Shown here in pieces: positions 45,286 to 53,958 of a stretch of 64,000 nt of DNA; position 1 is the stretch's first letter, and the number at the start of each line of letters is the position of its first letter. The notes below the pieces were generated by a model, which saw only the letters and a list, made by a program, of their open reading frames with translations, was not told the origin of the DNA and ran no database searches. Made by a program: the position numbers and the translations under genes. The stretch is from Streptomyces capitiformicae (GTDB lineage: Bacteria > Actinomycetota > Actinomycetes > Streptomycetales > Streptomycetaceae), in contig NZ_CP022161.1 in assembly GCF_002214185.1 (NCBI RefSeq), forward strand, positions 9,059,486-9,123,485. Direction: 5' to 3'.

Positions 45286-47625
45286 CTACTCCTGGTCGGC
45301 GGTGCGGCGGCGCTTCCACCACACCAGTCCGCCACCGACGGCGGCCAGGGCCGCGGCGAGTCCGGCGATCAGGCCCACCGGGGTGCCGGTACCGGTGTCG
45401 GCAAGGTCGCCGTCCGGGTCCTGCTCGTACTTGCCGCCGCTGCCGCCGCTGCTGCCGCCGCTGGCCGGGGGCGTCGCGGGGGCGGAGGGTTTGTCCGTCG
45501 GATCGTCCGGATCGGTCGGTGTCGGAGTCGGCTCGGGAGTCGGGTCCGGGCCCGGGTCGGGGGTGTCGTCGCCGGAGACATCGGAGGTGACGGTGTTGCC
45601 GCCCAGGAGCAGCAGGTTCGCGTCACCGTCCTTGGTGTTGTCCGCCAGCGTGCGCACCGATGCCTTCGTCTCGCGCGGCAGATGGCGGTGCTCGGTGTCG
45701 AAGCGGAGCTTGGACATGTTCCGCTTGGGCTGCTTGGAGAAGTCCACCCCGCCCACGCTCATGGTGTACGGACCGCCGCCGGCGTCGTGCTCCCACTGTT
45801 CCTCGCCCTCACGCAGCGACTTCAGATATGCCTGGTAGACGCTCTCCCGCGTCCAGTCCTTGTTCTCACCGCGCAGCGGCCACGAGGAGGCGTCGTTGCT
45901 GTTGATGACCTTGTGGTAGTCGGTGGGGGACGCGGCGTCCTGCTGGCGGATGAACTCCGCCGCCACCCGGGCCGTGTAGACGCGGCGCAGATCGGCGTAG
46001 CGCGGGTCGGTGTTCACCCGCCGCTCGACCTCGGGCATGATCAGCCGGTTCATACGGTCCTCGGTGGCCTTCTTCTCGGCCTCGTCGAACTCGCACAGAT
46101 ACGGGTCGCCCGGCATGTTGTCGATCTTCAGGTACTGGGCCTGGACCTTCAGCGGTGTGTCCAGGATGTGGATGCCGCCGTTCTCCTCGCGGACGACCGC
46201 GGTGTCCGGCTCGATCCAGTTGCGGACCTGGAACCAGCAAGGGACGCCGTCGGAGTTGCGGGGCAGCGACTTCCAGTACTGGTCGGCCTCCGGGCGCTTG
46301 TTCGGGTTCATCGCATCGGCGAAGTCCTTCTTCAGCTCCAGATCGGCTTCCAGCAGGACCCGTCCGGCGTCGGTCTTCCCGAACGCGCTGTCCATGATCT
46401 TGTCGGGCTGGTCCGGGTTGAGATTGACCCAGAACTTCTCCGGGGTCAGGGCGAGCCAGGTGAAGAACGCGTCATTGATGAGCTGCGCCTTCTCCTTTCC
46501 TCCCCAGCCGGCGGTGTCCTCGGGAACCTCCTTCGCGGAGAAGCTGTAGTCGACGCCCTTGCCCTTGACCGGCTTGCCGATGTACCGCAGCTCCAGCGTG
46601 GAGAAGTCCACCCCGCCGGGGCCCTTGGGCTGGAGCCGGTAGGGGTCGGCCGCGTTCTTGCGGTCCAGGAACTCCTTCATGGCCTTCGGGTTCGGGCGCG
46701 ACTCGCGGATCAGATCCTGCGCACCGCCGCCGGTGACACCCTTGGAACCCGGGGGCTGCAATGTGGTCGTCTTGTCCCGCACACCGCCGCCCGGGGCCAA
46801 CTCGACCTTCCTGGAACGGTAGTTGTACTCGGTGACCTTGCCCGGGGCGTTCTTCTTCAGCTCGTTCAGGTGGTCCCTGGCAGCCTTGTCCTGCGGCTCG
46901 GCGAAGACGTACTTCAGGGACTTGACCGGGCTGTCCTTCTGCTTGGACCAGGCGATGTCGCCGGGCTTCTGCCTGGTGTCCGGGCTCCCGTTGGACTTGA
47001 TCTCCAGGCCCTTTCCGGTGCGCTGGTTCCAGGCGTCCAACTTGCGCCGGTGGGTCTCGCCGGTGTCGGGGTCGACGAAGTCGAACTCCTTCTGACAGAT
47101 CCAGTCGTCGCCGACGAGCCCGTGGTCCTTGATGATCTTCTTCTCGAACGCCTTGCCGCGGGGGTCGTTTCCGGTGTTCTTGATCTGGATGTTGTCGCGC
47201 CAGTGGGTGAAGTCACCGAAGGCGTTAGGGTTCTTCTCCCTGGCCTTGATCCACCTCCACCAGATCCGGTCGACCGGCCGGGACTTCGGCGGTACCTTGG
47301 CCTCCTTCTGCAGCCGCTTGATGTCGTCCTCGGACGGCGCGCCGAGACCGTCATACTTCTTGCCCGGGTTCACGTACTCATACGTGTCCCACTGCGACTT
47401 GGCCCGCGAGGCGTCCCCCTCGGGCAGCTCCACGATGGCCTGGAGATCCTCCGCCAGGTCGAAGTAGTCCCGGCACGGCATGCCCGGGTTCGGCGGTTTC
47501 TTGCCCGGCGCGGCATCCGCGCTGAGGGTGAGGCCCGGCAGGCCGGTGAGAGCGAGGGTCGCCGCGGCGGCGACCGCGACAGCGGATGCCAGACACGCCC
47601 TCACGCGTTGACGTATGGATTTCAA
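45286..47625 (-). CDS. LAxTG-anchored surface protein with a probable PD-(D/E)XK nuclease-like domain
   Basis: 779 residues from a TTG with AAGGGAC upstream; a GTG at codon 8 is an alternative. A signal peptide (to about residue 38) opens it, and the end has LADTG, a hydrophobic helix and KRRR, a sortase substrate. Residues 155-230 carry acids in the order of PD-(D/E)XK nucleases: Glu161 (GKAFEKKIIKDHG), Glu180, Asp197 (RRKLDAW), Glu208-x-Lys210 (GLEIKSN) and Gln229. The middle and C-terminal parts contain DFSTLELRYIG and GIHILDTPLKVQAQYL, seen in other large streptomycete exported proteins. A Pro/Asp/Thr-rich wall spacer precedes the anchor. The function is not known. Confidence 0.85.
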   Translation of the reverse strand: MKSIRQRVRACLASAVAVAAAATLALTGLPGLTLSADAAPGKKPPNPGMPCRDYFDLAEDLQAIVELPEGDASRAKSQWDTYEYVNPGKKYDGLGAPSEDDIKRLQKEAKVPPKSRPVDRIWWRWIKAREKNPNAFGDFTHWRDNIQIKNTGNDPRGKAFEKKIIKDHGLVGDDWICQKEFDFVDPDTGETHRRKLDAWNQRTGKGLEIKSNGSPDTRQKPGDIAWSKQKDSPVKSLKYVFAEPQDKAARDHLNELKKNAPGKVTEYNYRSRKVELAPGGGVRDKTTTLQPPGSKGVTGGGAQDLIRESRPNPKAMKEFLDRKNAADPYRLQPKGPGGVDFSTLELRYIGKPVKGKGVDYSFSAKEVPEDTAGWGGKEKAQLINDAFFTWLALTPEKFWVNLNPDQPDKIMDSAFGKTDAGRVLLEADLELKKDFADAMNPNKRPEADQYWKSLPRNSDGVPCWFQVRNWIEPDTAVVREENGGIHILDTPLKVQAQYLKIDNMPGDPYLCEFDEAEKKATEDRMNRLIMPEVERRVNTDPRYADLRRVYTARVAAEFIRQQDAASPTDYHKVINSNDASSWPLRGENKDWTRESVYQAYLKSLREGEEQWEHDAGGGPYTMSVGGVDFSKQPKRNMSKLRFDTEHRHLPRETKASVRTLADNTKDGDANLLLLGGNTVTSDVSGDDTPDPGPDPTPEPTPTPTDPDDPTDKPSAPATPPASGGSSGGSGGKYEQDPDGDLADTGTGTPVGLIAGLAAALAAVGGGLVWWKRRRTADQE

Positions 47626-47805
47626 CTCTTTTGTCCCTTACCTGTGGGGGCTTGGGGGACGCGTGAGAGCGGTGTGAGCCCCCGTGACATGACACCGCCA
47701 ATGACGGGCAGTCTGTACCTCAACTCTTTGTGAATGCAACCTGGTTGGCGTTACGACACGCCGTCTCCGCCGTATCGGCACAGTCGCCGGGTAGGGTCGG
47801 GCGGT

Positions 47806-48309
47806 ATGGAGATCACCGAGGAGGAGTACCGGGAACTGGCCGAACTGGACCGGATCCGCTCCAACAATCCCGTCCTGGACGCCTGGCTCCAGGGCCGGCG
47901 GCAGGAGTTCCCCGCATGGGCCCGGCAGCACGACGGGGACTGGGACTTCACCCCGGGCTCCCTCGACCGCCTGGAGGCGCTCGTTCGCTCCCGCTACGCA
48001 GGCAGTGACCAGGCATGGGAGGAACGCGGCAGCGATTTCCTCCAGACGGCCGCCTGGTACGTCGGAGAGGTCCACAACCGGGCCTGCGGCACCCAGTGGC
48101 AGTACCACCCCGACTCCGTCTCCGTCGACCCCACCATGGCGCCGTTCGTCATCCTGCCGTTCGACCGGCTCTTCGACTTCGAGGACGAGGACGGCATCGA
48201 CTCCGACGCCAGGCCCTCGTACACACCGGTCAACCGCCTGTGCGGAATCCTCGACGCGGACGGCGGAAGCCTCGTCGGCGACCTCGACATCTACTCGCCG
48301 GAGGATTAG
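47806..48309 (+). CDS. Small acidic protein divergent from the surface protein
   Basis: 167 residues, strongly acidic (LFDFEDEDGIDSD, EITEEEYRELAELD). Motifs such as FPAWARQHDGDWDFTPGSLDRLEALV and QTAAWYVGEVHNRACGTQWQY are seen in uncharacterised actinobacterial proteins. It has no signal peptide. Its acidity, size and position next to a gene with a nuclease-like domain would suit an inhibitor or immunity role, but nothing in it proves this. Confidence 0.7.
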   Translation: MEITEEEYRELAELDRIRSNNPVLDAWLQGRRQEFPAWARQHDGDWDFTPGSLDRLEALVRSRYAGSDQAWEERGSDFLQTAAWYVGEVHNRACGTQWQYHPDSVSVDPTMAPFVILPFDRLFDFEDEDGIDSDARPSYTPVNRLCGILDADGGSLVGDLDIYSPED

Positions 48310-48489
48310 TAGTGCTTCGTTAGGTTGTGGGCTGTCTGCGGCTGCTCCGAGGGCTGGGCAGGGGGTGTCCGCAGGTGGTGCAGGTACCACCTACAATCAC
48401 CACCGCGGACACACCGCTCTGAAAGGCCAACCACCCGCCAGCCGCGTCCCCAACCTCTCAGGGCAATACAGTTAGCGCTCTGCCGGTGG

Positions 48490-48571
48490 AACTGCGCGGG
48501 TCCGTCGTGGCTGGTCGCGCCCACGCGGCGGAGCCGCAAATCAATACAGCCCCGCGCCCCTTACGGGGCGC
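48490..48571 (-). repeat. Dispersed Streptomyces intergenic repeat, copy 2
   Basis: The complement of copy 1 at 14345-14440: GGGGCGCGGGGCT, then GCGGCTCCGCC, GGGCGCGACCAGCCA and CGACGGA. It lies in the 261-base gap between the acidic protein and the PL26-like gene. The other part of that gap (48310-48480) has TAGTGCTTCGTTAGG and a GGTGG/CCACC-rich palindrome that may derive from a vanished insertion element. Confidence 0.7.
48554..48571. terminator. Hairpin at the PL26-like gene stop
   Basis: GCGCCCC-TTAC-GGGGCGC, a perfect seven-base stem starting at the last base of the stop codon (minus strand). It forms the first part of the dispersed repeat. Confidence 0.65.
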
Positions 48572-51315
48572 TACGGCATCTTGTCTCCTACCAGGGCGAG
48601 GTTCTGAATAGCCGCCAGCCCATAAAGCGCCGTCGCGTTGGTCGACACCCACGCCGCCTCGCTGCCCGGCACCAGGGCCGTCGGCCCCTCGATCTTCTTC
48701 GTGGACCAGTCGGTCGACTCCTTGTAGTCCCAGGTGTCGGCGCTGTTGTAGAACTGCCGCCACGCACGCGCGGCCAACTTGTCGTCCTTCAACTGCACGG
48801 CGGCGTACGCGTCCTGGCGCGAGTGCCCCTGGAAGAGCAGCAGGGTGCCGAAGTGGGAGCCGTAGCGGGCGGTCTGCTCGGCCCTCGTGGCGTTGAAGTA
48901 ACGGCAGTAGTCGAGCCACGCCTCCTTGAACTTCGGCATGTCGATCTGGTCGATGAGCTCCGCGCACATCTCGACGAGGCCGAACATCGCCGACAGATGC
49001 GAGACCCCGACCACGGGCTTGTCCGCGACGGCGAACTTCCCGGTGTCCAGGTCGTACAGCCCGTTGCCCTGGACGAAGCCGTTGGGCTGGGCGGCGATCG
49101 TCTCCATGGTCGACAGGACGCGCGCCCTGGCCTTCTCCCACTTGGGGCCGCGCCGCTCCCACTCGGTGAGCCAGGCCGACACGAGGCCGGACCAGTCGGT
49201 GCCGAAGCCGATGGACAGGGCGTTGCGGTCGGGGGTGTAGGGCTCGGTGCGGATCTTGCGGATGGGGTCGAGGACGAGAAACGTCTCGTCGGAGTCGACG
49301 TTGGCGTGCATGAGGTCGCCGACGCGTTCGTCGGCGGTGAGGAAGTAGTAGTAGCGGCGGTAGGTGGTGTTGGCGATGCGCTGCTGCTTGGCGCTGTCGG
49401 CGTAGTGCTGGACGCCGTGGCGGGTGCCGAGGCCGGCCCACTTGCCGAGGTGGTAGACGTCGACCTCGCCGGTGTGCCGGGTCATGGCCTCGGCGAAGCG
49501 GAAGATGTCGGCGCGGCCGGAGCGCATGTACGCGAACCAGAGCCACAGGTCGGGCGAGAGTTCGGAGTTGTCCCAGGCATAGCCGCCGACGTCGTAGCAC
49601 CACTGGTGGCGGCTGGGGTCGTAGCTGTGCATGATGTCGCCGTAGTCCCAGAAGCCGTACCAACGGCGCATCTCCACCTGGTCCTTGTAGTAGGTGAAGA
49701 GGAAGTCGAGGTGGTCCTCGATCTTCGCCTTGGCGGCGGTGGAGCGGTCCGGCTCGGAGAACAGCTTGCCGAAGACGCCGGCCTTGATGAGCTGCTTGGG
49801 CGGGGCGGCGAGCTGTGCCGGGGTGCGGACGGCCTCGACCTGCTTGGCCATGTCCTCGGCGCTGGGTGTGGACTCGTGGGCCCAGAAGAGGAGTTCGCTG
49901 GTGCGGGCGATGCCGTAGGGAGTGCCGAAGCCGGGCTCGTAGTCCTCGTAGGTGATGTTGAGGCCTTCGAGCTGTTCGGGGTAGGTGTCCTGGCCCATGC
50001 CGTCGTGGTAGAAGCGCAGGTCCATGGGTTGTGCCTCGGGCGACCAGAGCCAGAGGGTGACCTCGGCCTCGGCTGTCTGGGCGTCACGGATGTCGAGCTG
50101 GGCGGGGAACTTCTCCCAGAAGTCCCTGAGGCCGAAGGCGAATCCGCCGCTCGCGCCGCCGACGTACCCGAAGCCGCTGGCCCGTCGGCCGCCGCCGGCC
50201 GGGATCCAGCCGTGGCCCTTCTTGGTGCGCTTGCGGACGCCGAACCCATCGGCGGAGAGCTGGGAGAGGGTGTAGTCGCCCCATTCGGGGATGTACTGGA
50301 GACGGGTGGTGACCCGCTGGTCCCAGGTGGACGGATCGGGCAGCTTCTTGCCCTCGAACTGGGCGGTGCGGACGGCGGCCCCCGGGTCGCGGCGCAGCCC
50401 GGTGACGCCCTTGACGGCCTCGCGCAGCAGACCGGTGCCCTCACCGCCGATACGGATGTGCCGGTCGTACGCGGCGTCGCGCATCGGGACCTTGAAGCGG
50501 ACGCCGATGCCGCGGACGAAGTCGCCGCTGGCCTTGCCCGGTTCCTGGGTGCCGTCGAAGGTGATGGTGTGCACCATGCGGAACGATTCCGCGCCCGCGT
50601 AGAAGTAGAGCCGGATGGAGAACGGCAGCCAACTCCTGCTGCCCTTACGGTGCTTGCCGGCGATACGGACCACGGCGCGCACCGGGCCCTCCTGCTCGAC
50701 CTCGACCTCGCCGATGACGCTCTCGAACCGCTCGTACTTGGCCGTACCCTGGTCGCCGTCCTCGATCTCGGGCTGGCGCAGCAGCACGAGACGGCCGGTG
50801 TGGGCGACCTCGGTGGAGCCGCGCAGCACCGACTTCACGAGCGTCGAGCCGCTCTTGCCGATCTTCGCGGTGATGACGCCGGTCGACACGTCGATGGTGC
50901 CGCCGCTCCTGTCGACGGTGACCTTCTTCTCCGGCGCGGCGGGGGTGCCGGCGGCGAGGGTGAGCTTGCCGGAGCCGGCGCCCGCACCGACCGCGTGCGC
51001 GGTCCACTTCACCGAGCCGTCGGGCCAGTAGCCGATGGGCCAGGACTGGACCGGCACGGACTTGCCGTCCGCGTCCGTCAAGGAGAACGACTGTTCCTTC
51101 TCGTACGCGCCCTTCGGCCACGGCACGCCCACGGTGGAGCCGGGGGCGGCGCCGAGTCCGCCGCCCTCCAGCCAGTCCAGGGTCACCGGGTCCGCCTCCG
51201 TGGCCTCGGCTCTGGGTGCGGCCTGCGCGTTCGAGCCGAGTGCCCAGCTGAACTGAGTGGCGACTCCGGCGACGGCGGCCGCCTTGAGGAGGGACCTGCG
51301 GTCGATGGGGGACAT
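48571..51315 (-). CDS. Tat-exported exo-rhamnogalacturonan lyase-like protein (PL26/YetA family)
   Basis: 914 residues. MSPIDRRSLLKAAAVAG is a twin-arginine signal (cleavage near AQAAP, residue 33). Domains resemble the PcRGLX/YetA family: an N-terminal RIFT-type barrel (TLDWLEGGG, VPWPKGAYEKEQ), a central part (WLPFSIRLYFYAGAESFRM) and an alpha/alpha barrel (WYGFWDYGDIMHSYDPSRH, GTDWSGLVSAWLTEWE). Such enzymes release unsaturated galacturonosyl-rhamnose units from rhamnogalacturonan I. GGAAAGG lies near the ATG. It closes a run that starts with a sugar ABC transporter, as with yesO-Q and yetA in Bacillus. Activity is inferred from family only. Confidence 0.78.
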   Translation of the reverse strand: MSPIDRRSLLKAAAVAGVATQFSWALGSNAQAAPRAEATEADPVTLDWLEGGGLGAAPGSTVGVPWPKGAYEKEQSFSLTDADGKSVPVQSWPIGYWPDGSVKWTAHAVGAGAGSGKLTLAAGTPAAPEKKVTVDRSGGTIDVSTGVITAKIGKSGSTLVKSVLRGSTEVAHTGRLVLLRQPEIEDGDQGTAKYERFESVIGEVEVEQEGPVRAVVRIAGKHRKGSRSWLPFSIRLYFYAGAESFRMVHTITFDGTQEPGKASGDFVRGIGVRFKVPMRDAAYDRHIRIGGEGTGLLREAVKGVTGLRRDPGAAVRTAQFEGKKLPDPSTWDQRVTTRLQYIPEWGDYTLSQLSADGFGVRKRTKKGHGWIPAGGGRRASGFGYVGGASGGFAFGLRDFWEKFPAQLDIRDAQTAEAEVTLWLWSPEAQPMDLRFYHDGMGQDTYPEQLEGLNITYEDYEPGFGTPYGIARTSELLFWAHESTPSAEDMAKQVEAVRTPAQLAAPPKQLIKAGVFGKLFSEPDRSTAAKAKIEDHLDFLFTYYKDQVEMRRWYGFWDYGDIMHSYDPSRHQWCYDVGGYAWDNSELSPDLWLWFAYMRSGRADIFRFAEAMTRHTGEVDVYHLGKWAGLGTRHGVQHYADSAKQQRIANTTYRRYYYFLTADERVGDLMHANVDSDETFLVLDPIRKIRTEPYTPDRNALSIGFGTDWSGLVSAWLTEWERRGPKWEKARARVLSTMETIAAQPNGFVQGNGLYDLDTGKFAVADKPVVGVSHLSAMFGLVEMCAELIDQIDMPKFKEAWLDYCRYFNATRAEQTARYGSHFGTLLLFQGHSRQDAYAAVQLKDDKLAARAWRQFYNSADTWDYKESTDWSTKKIEGPTALVPGSEAAWVSTNATALYGLAAIQNLALVGDKMP

Positions 51316-51446
51316 GACCTTTCCTTTCCGTACGGGAGTCTTGCGTGCGGGGGTGATAGTCAGGGGCATGACAGAGAGAAGTACGACCCCCAGGGCGCCG
51401 ACCTTGCGTCGCGGGCACCGCTGCCCCGTGCGAAGGGCACCTCCGG

Positions 51447-52048
51447 TCAGCGGCGCCGGTGCCGTTCCTCCACGGCGACGGCCGCCGCCGCGACGGCCCC
51501 GAGCACCGGCACCGCCAGCGGCGCGACGAACCAGGCGGAACAGGCCACCACGGCCAGTCCGCCGACGAGCAGGAAGGACCCGGCGGGGTCGAGCACCGTC
51601 CGCCGTCCGGCCGCGCCGAGCAGGGTCCGCCAACCGGTGCCGGGTTCCCAGACGGCCGCCGCGCGCAGCCCTGCCACGGCGGCGCCGATCAGCGCGAGGA
51701 TCCCGACGGCGCCGACGAACGGCCCGCCGGGGATCCCGGCCGTACGGCCTGGACGTCCACCCATACCGCCGCGAGCGCCGCCCACCCGGCGAGCCCGACG
51801 AGCCACCCGCCACGCACCGCCGTCCGGAAGTCGGCGGCGAACTCCCGCCAGCCGCCGCCCACATGCGCCGTACGGCGCCTCAGATGCCGGGAGCCGGCGG
51901 CGAACGCGGCGGGGTACGTCACCAGCGGCAGCGAGGCCACCGCGATCCACACCCCGGTGAGCAGGCATTCGGCGAACAGCGCGAACCGCTCGGCGAGCGG
52001 AGACTCACCGCGTCCCCTGGTGGCGGCCTTCGCACGGGCCTGGGCCAT
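51447..52048 (-). pseudogene. YesL/DUF624 family membrane protein, frameshifted
   Basis: The first half (ESPLAERFALFAECLLTGVW, PLVTYPAAFAAGSRHLR) reads from 52048 and shows two membrane segments. Near 51740 the homologous second half (GGPFVGAVGILALIGAAVAGL, then SFLLVGGLAVVACSAWFVAP) continues in a different frame to 51447 with three more segments. One base change between them would restore about 200 residues. YesL accompanies rhamnogalacturonan transporters in Bacillus and Streptomyces. It could be a real mutation or a sequencing error in a CCCC/GGGG context. Confidence 0.72.
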
Positions 52049-52060
52049 GGTCAGCTCACC

Positions 52061-52954
52061 TCAGCCCTTCAGGCCCGACGTGGCCATACCGTCGATCAGA
52101 TACCGCTGGAAGGCCAGGAAGAAGGCCAGCACCGGCAGCAGAGCCACCAGCGACATCGCGATCATTCCGCCGTAGTTGGCCACGGCGTCCTGGTCCACGA
52201 ACATCTTCAGGCCGAGCGAGACCGTGTACTTGTCGGGCGTATTCACATAGATCAGCGGGCCCATGAAGTCGTTCCAGGCGTTGATGAAGGTGAAGATCGC
52301 GCTGGTGATGAGCGCGGGCCGGCACAACGGCAGCACAATCGACCAGTAGATCCGGAAGTGGCCGCAGCCGTCGAGCCGGGCCGCCTCGTCGAGTTCCTTG
52401 GGCAGGTTCCGCATGAACTGCACCATCAGGAAGACGAAGAACGCCTCCGTGGCCAGGTATTTCGGGAGCAGGAGTGGGGTGTAGGTGTCGATCGCGTCCA
52501 TGTTGCGGAACAGCACGTACTGCGGGATCAGCAGCACGTGGTATGGCAACAGGAGGGTGCCGATCATCAGGGTGAAGAGCAGGTTGCGGCCCGCGAACCT
52601 GATCTTCGCGAAGGCGTACGCGGTCAGCGAGCAGGAGACCAGGATCCCGATCACCGAACCGACGGCGAGCGTGAGCGAGTTGAGGAAGAAGGTGGAGATC
52701 GGGATATCGGCGATGCCGTCGGAGAGTCCCTTGTAGTTCGAGATGATCGGGTCGCCCGGGAAGAGGTCCAGGCTGCCGACGATGTCCTCGCTCTTCTTGA
52801 ACGAGCCGCCGACAACCCAGATCACCGGGTAGAGGATCACTGCGAGGATCAACAGGGAGCCGATGTGCCAGGCGAGGGAACCTGGCAGTTTTCGCCGGAG
52901 AGCACCGGCCTTCGCGGACGGAGGCGGGGCGATCTCGGTGACCTGTGCGCTCAT
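52061..52954 (-). CDS. Carbohydrate ABC transporter permease (MalG/YesQ type)
   Basis: 297 residues, six membrane segments. LAWHIGSLLILAVILYPVIW starts the core, and the EAA loop ELDEAARLDGCGHFRIYWSIVLPL binds the ATPase. The C-terminus SGLKG is typical for MalG partners. ATG overlaps the stop of the other permease by one base (TGATG). No ATPase gene is present; the shared MsiK-type ATPase elsewhere usually powers such importers in Streptomyces. Confidence 0.93.
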   Translation of the reverse strand: MSAQVTEIAPPPSAKAGALRRKLPGSLAWHIGSLLILAVILYPVIWVVGGSFKKSEDIVGSLDLFPGDPIISNYKGLSDGIADIPISTFFLNSLTLAVGSVIGILVSCSLTAYAFAKIRFAGRNLLFTLMIGTLLLPYHVLLIPQYVLFRNMDAIDTYTPLLLPKYLATEAFFVFLMVQFMRNLPKELDEAARLDGCGHFRIYWSIVLPLCRPALITSAIFTFINAWNDFMGPLIYVNTPDKYTVSLGLKMFVDQDAVANYGGMIAMSLVALLPVLAFFLAFQRYLIDGMATSGLKG

Positions 52955-53958
52955 CAGGCACCCTCCTCGTAGTGCACCCAGCGTTTCTGGGACCAGAACA
53001 GCACCGCCGTCACCAGGGCAACCGCGATCAGCAACAGCCAGGCCATCGCGGAGGCAAGACCCATGCGGCTGTTCTCGAAGCCCTGGACGTAGAGATAGCA
53101 GGTGTAGACCATCGAACCGTCCGCCGGACCACAGGCGTTGCCTCCGGCGCCGCCGCCGACGATGTACGCCGAGCTGAAGATCTGGAAGGAGTGGATGGTC
53201 TCCAGCAGAACGTTGAAGAAGAGAACTGGGGAAATCATCGGCAGGGTGATGTTCCAGAACCGCCGCCACTTGCCCGCCCCGTCGACCTCGGCCGCCTCGT
53301 ACAGCTCACGCGGGACCTGCTTGAGACCGGCGAGGAAGATGACCATGGGGGCGCCGAACTGCCAGACGGTCAGCGCCACCAGGCTGTAGATGATCATGTC
53401 GGGGTCGCCGCTCCAACCACCGACGTCGACCCCGAAGAGCTGCTGTGTCCTGTCGACGATGGCGTCGTCCGAGAAGATCGCCTTCCACACGATCGCGATG
53501 GAGACGCTCGCTCCGATCAACGACGGCGCGTAGAAGGCGGCCCGGTAGAAGGCCTGCCCGCGCCGCTTCTGGGCCAGCAGCAGCGCCACCCCGAGGGCGG
53601 CGAGCAGCTTGAGCGGCGTACCGATCACGACGTACCACAACGTCACCTGTACGGAGTGGCGCCAGCGCGGATCGGCGAACATCTCGGAGAAGTTGTCGAG
53701 GCCGATCCACTTGGGCGCGTCGTACAGGTTGTAGTCGGTGAAGGCGTAGTAGAGCGAGGCGACCATCGGCCCCGCTGTCAGCAGCAGGAATCCGGCGATC
53801 CACGGGGACATGAAGAGATAGCCGGCCAGGTTCTCCCGACGGCCCCGCCGCTTGAGAGCGGCGGGGCGCGAGGAGTTCACCGGACCGTGCCGCGACTCGG
53901 AGCGCTTGTCCTTGGACAGGCCCTCCGCGGCGGGGGCGTGTGTCACGGTGGTTCCCAT
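52954..53958 (-). CDS. Carbohydrate ABC transporter permease (MalF/YesP type)
   Basis: 334 residues. After a basic N-terminus, GYLFMSPWIAGFLLLTAGPM is the first membrane segment. The EAA loop is ELYEAAEVDGAGKWRRFWNI. A Cys-containing periplasmic-facing loop near residue 280 (NACGPADGSMVYTC) is unusual and may form a disulfide. ATG overlaps the preceding stop of the solute-binding gene by one base. Partner of the permease at 52061. Confidence 0.93.
   Translation of the reverse strand: MGTTVTHAPAAEGLSKDKRSESRHGPVNSSRPAALKRRGRRENLAGYLFMSPWIAGFLLLTAGPMVASLYYAFTDYNLYDAPKWIGLDNFSEMFADPRWRHSVQVTLWYVVIGTPLKLLAALGVALLLAQKRRGQAFYRAAFYAPSLIGASVSIAIVWKAIFSDDAIVDRTQQLFGVDVGGWSGDPDMIIYSLVALTVWQFGAPMVIFLAGLKQVPRELYEAAEVDGAGKWRRFWNITLPMISPVLFFNVLLETIHSFQIFSSAYIVGGGAGGNACGPADGSMVYTCYLYVQGFENSRMGLASAMAWLLLIAVALVTAVLFWSQKRWVHYEEGA

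Noticed and set aside
48310..48480. Insertion sequence or MITE in the gap before the PL26-like gene
   Set aside because: TAGTGCTTCGTTAGG looks like a transposon end, but I could not find a matching inverted end or a target duplication.
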